From the NCBI RefSeq assembly GCF_001078595.1, contig NZ_LFTY01000001.1:51829-115828 (forward strand): 64,000 bases of DNA. Reading direction: 5' to 3'. The notes beneath the pieces were generated by a model. That model searched no databases, was not told the DNA's origin, and worked only from the letters and a program-made list of their open reading frames with translations. Shown piece after piece: positions 58,071 through 64,000 of this stretch (its first letter is position 1; each line of letters begins with the position of its first letter). Source of the DNA: Candidatus Rhodobacter oscarellae. Its GTDB lineage: Bacteria > Pseudomonadota > Alphaproteobacteria > Rhodobacterales > Rhodobacteraceae. The position numbers and the translations under genes were made by a program.

Positions 58071-59128
58071 GACAATTTCTCCCGCCGAGTACTCAAGATG
58101 ATCGAGACGAATACGGGCACACCAATAAGAGCCGTGATGATTCCTATTGGATAGATGATGCCCGGCGTTATTGACTTGGAAATCAGAGATGTGAGCGACA
58201 AGACCAGTGCGCCGACCAAAGCCGATAGCGGCACAAAGAAACGCTGATCCTCGCCGACCAGCAAGCGGGCGATATGTGGACCAACCAGACCGACAAACCC
58301 GACAGTGCCTACAAATGAAACGGCGGTGGCAGCCAAAAGCGAGACGCAGATGAGCATCTCAACTCTCAGGCGTCCGACATCAACCCCCATGCTTTCCGCT
58401 GTCACTTCGCCTATACGCAGCGCAGTCATGGGCCATGTGCGCAGCAAGCTGAAGGGGATTGCTGCGGCCAGCAGCAGCGCGCCGAGCGAGATCTTCTCCC
58501 AGCTTGCGCGACTCAGGGATCCCATCATCCAGAACACAATGCGCGCGATCTGGTCTTCGGAGGCCATGTATTGCATCAGCGCCAATAGCGCCGAGAATGT
58601 GAAGAATATCGCGATCCCGAACAGGATCATCGTCTCGGAGCCGACCCCCTTCAGCCGCGTCGCAAATAGGATGAACCCACATGTCAGCAGGGCAAAGACA
58701 AAGGCATTCACCGTGACCAGCAGCGGGCCAACCGAGGGGATCACGCTGAAACCCAACACAATCGCAAGAGATGCGCCAAAACTAGCGGCGGCAGAAACAC
58801 CAAGGGTGAATGGCTCGGCCAGCGGGTTGTTCAAGATCGTTTGCATCTGAGCCCCCGCCACGGCCAAGAGCGCGCCGACCAATACTGCTGTGATTGCCAC
58901 AGGCAGACGATAGTCCCAAACGATCACTTTCAACCGCACACCGTGCGACAATGGATCGGTAAAGACATCAAACACAGTCGAGAGTGGGTACTTCCCTGGG
59001 CCGGTCGCGACATCAAGAAAGAAACTTAGCACAAGTAGCCCGAACACAATGGCAATCATCGCGTATCTGCGTGCGTTCTGCGCAGCATAAGCTTGCCGCA
59101 TGCCTGCCGCGTTTGCATCAATCGTCAT
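58067..59128 (-). CDS. FecCD-type ABC permease
   Basis: A 353-residue polytopic permease of the iron/vitamin B12/siderophore group, about nine or ten helices. Marks are AGAQMQTILNNPLAEPFTLGV near residue 95, FVGTVGFVGLVGPHIARLLVG towards the end (docking loop), and the SKSITPGIIYPIGIITALIG end. The start is 62 bp after the binding-protein stop. The ligand is probably a ferric chelate or cobalamin-like molecule. Confidence 0.91.
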   Translation of the reverse strand: MTIDANAAGMRQAYAAQNARRYAMIAIVFGLLVLSFFLDVATGPGKYPLSTVFDVFTDPLSHGVRLKVIVWDYRLPVAITAVLVGALLAVAGAQMQTILNNPLAEPFTLGVSAAASFGASLAIVLGFSVIPSVGPLLVTVNAFVFALLTCGFILFATRLKGVGSETMILFGIAIFFTFSALLALMQYMASEDQIARIVFWMMGSLSRASWEKISLGALLLAAAIPFSLLRTWPMTALRIGEVTAESMGVDVGRLRVEMLICVSLLAATAVSFVGTVGFVGLVGPHIARLLVGEDQRFFVPLSALVGALVLSLTSLISKSITPGIIYPIGIITALIGVPVFVSIILSTRREKLS

Positions 59129-59190
59129 AGGGAATGCCCTCCAAAGGCGTAACGGCCCCGCAAATGTTGCGAGACCGATGTTTGGGGGCC

Positions 59191-60345
59191 TTAACCGCCA
59201 GCCTTTAAACTTCCCCAGAACACGCCTGAGTAATCGATTGGCAGGAAGTTGTCGTGCAGCTCTTTCATCGTTGCATCGGGATCGATGTCTTCAAACAGCT
59301 CAGGATGCATCCATTTGGCAAAAGCCTGCATGGCCACAAAATGATAAGGGCTGTTGTAGAACTGATGATACACCGAATGGAAACGACCGTTCTTTACGGC
59401 GGACAGCTCTGGCCAACCTTCACGAGAGGCAAGAATGCTAAGGCGGTCTTGGACCATTGCTTCATCTGCATCGTAGCCAAAAAGAACAGCTTCAGTGGCT
59501 GGATTGATTTCGGCCCAGTTCGCGCCGGTTCCAATGATCACGTCAGGATCATCAGCGAAGATTGCTTCCAGGCTAACGGCGGTTGAAAAGCCGGGTGATT
59601 TCAGTGACCCCCAATTCCGGCCTCCGGACAAATCCACCAAGCGGCCAAGGTTTGCGGCTCCAAACGTGCGGCAGCATGCGCCGGGGTTGTACCCCGCGGC
59701 ACGTTCAATAAAGACAATTGGTTTGTCTTTGTCGGCAATGCCCTGAACGCGCGCATAAATCAGCTTCATCTGAGCCTGATAGTAGTCGCCGAAGGCATCC
59801 GCCTCGTCACGTTTGTCAAAGATGCGCCCGAGCAATTGGATGCTCGGGATAGTGTTTTGTGTTGGATCCTGACGGAAATCGACAAACACCGTGGCAATAC
59901 CGGCCTCTTCGAGCTTATCAATAATCCCACTTTCTTGCGCCTTCAGCAAACTGCCAAGGTTCATCAAGACAACTTCGGTCCCGAGGGAAATAACAGCTTC
60001 AAGGTTCCATTCGTCGGCATAGGGACTGCCAAAGCTCGGCAGGTCAGCGATATCTGGGTAAACGGCCAGATACTTGCGGTAAGCATCGGGGTCAGCCCTC
60101 ACCATATCGTCCTTCCAGCCAACGACGCGTTGGAAAGGGTTGTCTTGGTCCAAAAGCGCGATCGAATAGATCATGCGCCCTTCACCAATCACAACTTTGG
60201 ACGGATTTTTCTCTACTTCGACAACGCGGCCTGCGATGTCGGTTACGGTAATTGTCTCTGCGATGGCGATCGTGGCGGACGCAAAAGTGAGCGTTGCAGC
60301 TGCGGCAGCGGAGCAAAGACCCCGCGTCAGTGATCTGACATTCAT
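59191..60345 (-). CDS. periplasmic binding protein of the iron/siderophore importer
   Basis: A 384-residue FecB/BtuF-type binding protein. The signal peptide is RSLTRGLCSAAAAATLTFAS then ATIAIA. The mature protein has TVTDIAGRVVEVEKNPSKVV and the class-typical VDFRQDP, then WNLEAVISLGTEVVLMN. The ATG at 60345 (MNVRSL) gives the proper signal; the earlier frame is not signal-like. It is divergent from the peptidase gene. A CC pair (NPGACCRTF) in the middle is unusual for the family. Confidence 0.88.
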   Translation of the reverse strand: MNVRSLTRGLCSAAAAATLTFASATIAIAETITVTDIAGRVVEVEKNPSKVVIGEGRMIYSIALLDQDNPFQRVVGWKDDMVRADPDAYRKYLAVYPDIADLPSFGSPYADEWNLEAVISLGTEVVLMNLGSLLKAQESGIIDKLEEAGIATVFVDFRQDPTQNTIPSIQLLGRIFDKRDEADAFGDYYQAQMKLIYARVQGIADKDKPIVFIERAAGYNPGACCRTFGAANLGRLVDLSGGRNWGSLKSPGFSTAVSLEAIFADDPDVIIGTGANWAEINPATEAVLFGYDADEAMVQDRLSILASREGWPELSAVKNGRFHSVYHQFYNSPYHFVAMQAFAKWMHPELFEDIDPDATMKELHDNFLPIDYSGVFWGSLKAGG

Positions 60346-60794
60346 GGGTCTCTCCTTGATGTTTCCCATGGCAGAAATCCATGGGTCGGAAGCACACAGA
60401 CATTTCCTTACAGATCTTGTCAAGTATAAGGTGAGGAGCGGTCATTTGTGACGCTTGAAGCATCGGTCATAGTGGGCTCTCAGCGGTCATGCGGCGATGC
60501 AGTACCAAAACCAGAAAAATCGAATATACTGCCGTCGAGAAGAGCCCAATTTGTCTGATGCTGCGCGATGCGCGGATGACGGCTTTATCCGGAATTGCGG
60601 TGCAACAACTGTCACGCGAAGTCTTAGGGAGGATTAAACCCCAAACGTCGTGCAACGGGTGTTTTGTGATGAAGCCTGGGATTGAAAATCAAACAGTTCT
60701 GCATTTCATCGTTGGCTACCACGTCGATTGTGTAACATCTTGTCAAGATCGGAAGGAAAGCATGAGCTTGAGAGCGTTAGGTATAGGAGAAGCA
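60346..60794. promoter_or_regulatory. divergent region with twin ATCTTGTCAAG motif
   Basis: A gap of about 449 bp between the binding-protein gene and the peptidase gene. The 11-base motif ATCTTGTCAAG (core CTTG-T-CAAG, self-complementary) occurs twice in the same orientation, at 60414-60424 (69-79 bp before the minus-strand start) and 60737-60747 (48-58 bp before the plus-strand start). One regulator could bind both. Otherwise the gap is AT-rich without a gene. The peptidase frame is open back to 60489, but there is no signal peptide in that part. Confidence 0.4.
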
Positions 60795-61559
60795 ATGCCT
60801 GCCCTCACCCGTCGGCGCTTCGTTTTGGGCTCTGTCGCAACTGTTGGGGTATTCTCCGCCATTGAGACAATTGCTGCTGCAAAAACACCAACAATCTGTG
60901 CCAGTGGTGGCGGGCAATTCCCGCGTGATATGTTAAAACGAGCAATCCGCCAGGCAGGCGGAGGCCGCTCTCGCGTCCTAATCTGTCCATTTGCATGGCG
61001 CGATCCGAAAGAAGCCGCGGATTTTGCAAAGAAGTTATTTCGAGGGCTTGGTGCGCGGAGCGTTGAAGTGCTCGACATTCGCGACCATGCACAGGCGGTG
61101 ATGCAAGTATCCAATGCGGACATCATTTGGTACAGCGGGGGCCTTCAAAAACGGCAAGTCTTGGCTTTGGCCGGAGTGCCCGGCTTGGTCAGAACACTAC
61201 AAACGGCTTACGCCAACGGAACGGTGATGGTTGGTGGAAGTGCTGGAGCCGCTGTGATGAGCAAATTAATGATTAGCGGTGGATCAAGCGGCACCGCACA
61301 CACCCGGTCAGGCTTAGGTTTCCTTCCTAAGGTGGTACTCGATCAGCATGTGATTGCGCGCAGCCGGGAGTGGCGGTTAAGGCAAGTCATTTCAAAAAAC
61401 CGACGGCTGGTTGGCGTCGGCCTGGACGAGCGAACCGGAGTACTCATCCAGAATGGAATCTTTCGCGTCTACGGCAAAAGTCAGGTGATCGTGACGGAAT
61501 GGAAGCAAGGACAATTGTCCGAACGCCGATATAAACGCGGCGACAAATTCACAGTTTGA
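60795..61559 (+). CDS. exported cyanophycinase-like S51 peptidase
   Basis: A 254-residue protein. The twin-arginine signal MPALTRRRFVLGSVATVGVF is followed by SAIETIAAA. The catalytic domain has ASGGGQFPRDMLKRA, the nucleophile motif MVGGSAGAAVMSK (S149) and the later VGVGLDERTG. The family cleaves cyanophycin (an Asp-Arg polymer) or Asp-dipeptides, so a periplasmic peptidase acting on a small peptide or polymer is likely. AGGAG lies before this ATG; an ATG at 60762 with GGAAGG is an alternative that adds 11 residues. It faces the iron-type importer across a shared control region. Confidence 0.8.
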   Translation: MPALTRRRFVLGSVATVGVFSAIETIAAAKTPTICASGGGQFPRDMLKRAIRQAGGGRSRVLICPFAWRDPKEAADFAKKLFRGLGARSVEVLDIRDHAQAVMQVSNADIIWYSGGLQKRQVLALAGVPGLVRTLQTAYANGTVMVGGSAGAAVMSKLMISGGSSGTAHTRSGLGFLPKVVLDQHVIARSREWRLRQVISKNRRLVGVGLDERTGVLIQNGIFRVYGKSQVIVTEWKQGQLSERRYKRGDKFTV

Positions 61560-61882
61560 GTTGGCGAAGGCCGAAAGGATCCTTGTTTAAAACAAGGCCA
61601 GGAACTTTGTGAATCCTGGAAACAAATCGGACCACAGAAACGGGCGGAAGATTCTGGATCGTCGCGGCCCTAATCGTGGAAGAAGGTCAGTAGCGGCACA
61701 AAACTCCGCCAATTTTTGCCACCGCCTACGATCCGAGGTCTGGTCATCAACGCTCCGGAAGCAACGCAGCGGCAATTACAGAAGGTCTTGAAGTGATAAG
61801 CCATGGTAGTTGGCGGTTTAAGCTGCGTATTGCACTCTTGATTTCTGCACGCTCGCCCGTCACTCTTAATGGCCGCAAAGAC
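61560..61882. other. 323-bp gap
   Basis: I see no gene, RNA or clear repeat here. Open frames on both strands are short, with no ribosome-binding site or family motif. Confidence 0.4.
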
Positions 61883-62323
61883 CTACATCTCCACACTTCT
61901 TTTGTACATGACACCAAACCACTCGCCAGTCGGACCAAACCAATTACCCACAAGTTTTCCGGACGAAGATTCACCAACAAAAGCAATGGTATAGACTAGG
62001 CTTTCATCGGTTTCGATCTTCAGTGTCCTCGATGTTCCATCAGCGCCAAATGGCACACATACTTTGCTGCGGGCGGCCTCTACGATATCAGGAGACACGT
62101 AGGTGCCTTCGCATTGACCGTATTCAAAGGAATAACTGGCATCATCGAGGAGTACTAAGACGCATTCACCCGTAGCGCCGAAGGTCCCCTGGAAAAGGGT
62201 GGGCCCTGCAGCGTCCACTGTCGTCGACAAAAAAAGAGTAGTTCCCGCGATGATAACCCGCCTGCGTCGCCTCCGACCCCAATCTAGTTGCCTATAAACT
62301 AAGGCAATTTCAGCATCGCGCAA
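61883..62323 (-). CDS. secreted 146-aa protein, unknown
   Basis: A 146-residue protein with an arginine-rich n-region (RQLDWGRRRRRR), a hydrophobic core (VIIAGTTLFLSTTVDA) and a mature part beginning AGPTLFQGTFGATGECVLVL. Three cysteines and alternating strands (SYSFEYGQCEGTYV, then GKLVGNWFGPTGEWFGVMYK) suggest a small exported beta-domain. No family is recognised. The neighbours are gaps, so it may be a remnant or an orphan of the accessory region. Confidence 0.55.
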   Translation of the reverse strand: MRDAEIALVYRQLDWGRRRRRRVIIAGTTLFLSTTVDAAGPTLFQGTFGATGECVLVLLDDASYSFEYGQCEGTYVSPDIVEAARSKVCVPFGADGTSRTLKIETDESLVYTIAFVGESSSGKLVGNWFGPTGEWFGVMYKRSVEM

Positions 62324-62824
62324 GGCTAGGCCTAGCGCTAAACAACGTCATCAATTCCAAAGCGATAGGACAGCGGAGTTAAGCCTGCCAGATGATGCTG
62401 AGGCGATCATGATCTTAACAAATTGTCGGTTAAGGGCTGAACGGCGCATTTGGTTTGATTTTTAAAGTTTCGCCATGGGCCGAAGTCGCCGTTGGGGCAG
62501 CTGCAGCGAAAGCTCGCTTTGTCCGCACACTGTGAGTTCGACCATCTTCGATCTTCGCAGGAGCAGCGAAGGGCCGCTAAGCGGGCTGCGACCGCAGCAT
62601 CCGGTAGCGGAGCTGAGAGTCCTGTGTGGATGGCTCCTGCATTGCAAGCGATTTTTGCGATTGCGATAGTCTGTCAGTACAGTCGTGTGTCCGGCCTGTT
62701 TGCGTGGCGGGTGCCACTGGCCCTGATGAGTTCCGCGAGCAAGGCTCCTATCGGGAATACGACCTTTGAGGGCCGCGACATTCATCGGAGTGTCCTTACT
62801 CTTGGTTGACTTCGTTTCGCATCA
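62324..62824. other. 501-bp gap, left part of IS110-type element and flanking DNA
   Basis: No convincing gene. Two imperfect copies of a block with GCAGCGAA...CGCT (near 62508 and 62565) are visible. The inverted repeat GTGGATGGCTCCTGC at 62626-62640 matches, in reverse, the one at 63976-63990 and probably belongs to the IS110-type element. ORFs in the gap have no ribosome-binding site. Confidence 0.45.
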
Positions 62825-63992
62825 TCACATCAAACGTCTTGCATTTCTTGGCAGGATCAGGCGATCGGCTGCCGGTATTCCTCTCCCTTGGTCAGGATTG
62901 CCCAGAGTGAGGCATTGACCGCCATTGGTTCGAGAGAAATGCCGAACCCGGGCGGATTTGTTGGCCATTGCGACGGTGGCGAGCCTGAAGGGCTTCTGGT
63001 CAAGTAATTTCGCTGTCCAGATGTCTGCCTTCTCAGGCTTGTTCCTCGCCATGAGCGCCCGTGATGTCATCCCAACAATCAGCAGCTTTCGGATATAGCG
63101 ATTACCTTTCTTGGTGATCCGTCCAAGCCGCTCTCGGCCGCCACTGGATTTGTTCAGCGGCGTCAGACCCAGCCAAGCTGCCAAATCGCGTCCGGTCTCA
63201 AACTGTTTTGCATCGCCAATGGTGGCGACGATGGCCGAAGCTGTTATTGGCCCGATCCCTGGCATACGCATCAGTCGTCGCGCATCGGCATCCAGCCATG
63301 CGTGCTGTTCGAGCAGTTTGGTCAGCCCGTCGATCCGAGCATTGAGGCCGTTCAGCTGATGGCACATCACGCCGAGAATACCGTCCGCGATCTCGGGCAT
63401 TTCCAACTGCTCTTCGGTGCCATGCTCTCTGGCGAACGTGGACACAGCCTCAATGCCCGTTGGCAGGATGTGCCCAAACTCACGCAGGATGCTGCGGATC
63501 ATGTTCACAACCTGAGTACGCTGACGAACAACCAGATCCCTGGCACGGTGTATGGCAAGAACCGCCTGCTGGTCTTCCGATTTGATCTCAACGAAACGCA
63601 TGGTTGGGCGGCGCACAGCTTCGCAGATCGCTTCTGCATCGGCCGCGTCGGTCTTGCCACGCTTCACATATGGTTTGACGTATGCTGCAGGCATCAGGCG
63701 AACATCATGACCAAGCTTGTGCAACTCGCGACCCCAGTGATGAGCCGAACCGCATGCTTCCATGCCGACAACACATCTCGGCAACGTTTCGAAGAACGCC
63801 AGTAGCTTAGCGCGCTTGATCTTTTTGTTGATGATCTTGCGACCAGTCGCTGAAACGCAGTGTACCTGAAAAACGTCCTTGGCCAAATCCAGGCCCACGG
63901 TCTTTACTGTCATTGGGTGGCTCCTTTCCTAGCAGTCGATGACAACTGCACTTTGGCACGTTCGATGCCGGTGGAGCAGGAGCCATCCACCT
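62606..63992 (-). mobile_element. IS110/IS1111-type element, tentative limits
   Basis: Limits are inferred from a 15-base inverted repeat (GTGGATGGCTCCTGC at 62626-62640 and its complement at 63976-63990), typical of the subterminal repeats of the IS1111 group, and the direct repeat CATCCGGT just outside (62598-62605 and 63993-64000). The resulting 1,387 bp is within the usual size. The right copy sits at the window edge, so this could be chance. Confidence 0.5.
62825..63913 (-). CDS. IS110-family transposase
   Basis: A 362-residue DEDD transposase. The RuvC-like N-terminal part has VGLDLAKDVFQVHCVSATG, VVGMEACGSAHHWGRELHKL and KTDAADAEAICEAVRRP; the C-terminal part has MPGIGPITASAIVATIGDAK and GRDLAAWLGLTPLNKSSGG with the Ser nucleophile region. 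After ANKSARV (near 62950) the frame becomes unlike the family, while the neighbouring frame gives WAILTKGEEYRQPIA and stops at 62857, so a frameshift near 62945-62953 is likely. Confidence 0.85.
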   Translation of the reverse strand: MTVKTVGLDLAKDVFQVHCVSATGRKIINKKIKRAKLLAFFETLPRCVVGMEACGSAHHWGRELHKLGHDVRLMPAAYVKPYVKRGKTDAADAEAICEAVRRPTMRFVEIKSEDQQAVLAIHRARDLVVRQRTQVVNMIRSILREFGHILPTGIEAVSTFAREHGTEEQLEMPEIADGILGVMCHQLNGLNARIDGLTKLLEQHAWLDADARRLMRMPGIGPITASAIVATIGDAKQFETGRDLAAWLGLTPLNKSSGGRERLGRITKKGNRYIRKLLIVGMTSRALMARNKPEKADIWTAKLLDQKPFRLATVAMANKSARVRHFSRTNGGQCLTLGNPDQGRGIPAADRLILPRNARRLM

Positions 63993-64000
63993 CATCCGGT

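Noticed and set aside
61587..61775. 62-codon minus-strand frame in the gap before the secreted protein
   Set aside because: No start signal or motif; the sequence looks like chance in a non-coding gap.

Overview
The window reads as a chromosomal segment of a GC-rich marine alphaproteobacterium, most likely Rhodobacteraceae (Roseobacter-like). Support comes from the gene order argH - small lipoprotein - lysA - TIGR02302 protein, a phaA/phaB pair, a GcvA-type LysR gene, small DUF465 and DUF2007 genes, an alphaproteobacterial-type SRP RNA, and type I-secreted RTX repeats. Coding density is high and shadow ORFs are abundant because of the base composition.

Region 1 (1-19.4 kb) is core metabolism: a LuxR-type tail, a frameshifted TIGR02302 membrane protein, lysA, a DUF2834 protein, a palindrome-rich gap, a 52-aa lipoprotein, argH, a TlpA-like thioredoxin, an RTX protein, tag, an EAL protein, phaA-phaB with terminators, a LysR regulator, trmN6-like and DUF2007 genes, polyprenyl diphosphate synthase, ispE, a large TPR protein and a DM13 protein. 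An intact IS630-type element (19.47-20.52 kb) sits in the stop codon of the next gene.

Region 2 (20.5-32.7 kb) is envelope-oriented: alpha/beta hydrolases, membrane proteins, a TTC38-like TPR protein and an overlapping opgC-opgG-opgH operon for periplasmic glucans. Two related secreted esterases flank it, followed by a rhodanese and a YHS protein.

Region 3 (32.9-49.3 kb) is the most striking part. It is a minus-strand cluster of a SulP anion transporter, a NuoM-like antiporter subunit, a very long DabA (DUF2309), a NuoL-like subunit with a 15-histidine loop, and two divergent NuoM-like subunits. An OmpR-type regulator and a hybrid histidine kinase are transcribed divergently. I read it as an expanded inorganic-carbon (CO2/bicarbonate) accumulation system with its own sensor pair, in a window with no Rubisco or carboxysome genes.

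Region 4 (49.4-56.1 kb) holds a LacI-type regulator with a small partner gene, an NMT1/THI5-type ABC importer with a REP-like palindrome inside the operon, the SRP RNA, a CoA-binding protein, a zinc-ribbon protein, rlmB-like and tRNA-Tyr.

Region 5 (56.1-64 kb) starts directly after tRNA-Tyr and looks like accessory DNA: two IS3-type remnants, a methyltransferase broken by two frameshifts and an IS, an iron/siderophore-type ABC importer, a Tat-exported cyanophycinase-like peptidase sharing a candidate operator with it, a secreted orphan protein, long gaps and an IS110/IS1111-type element.
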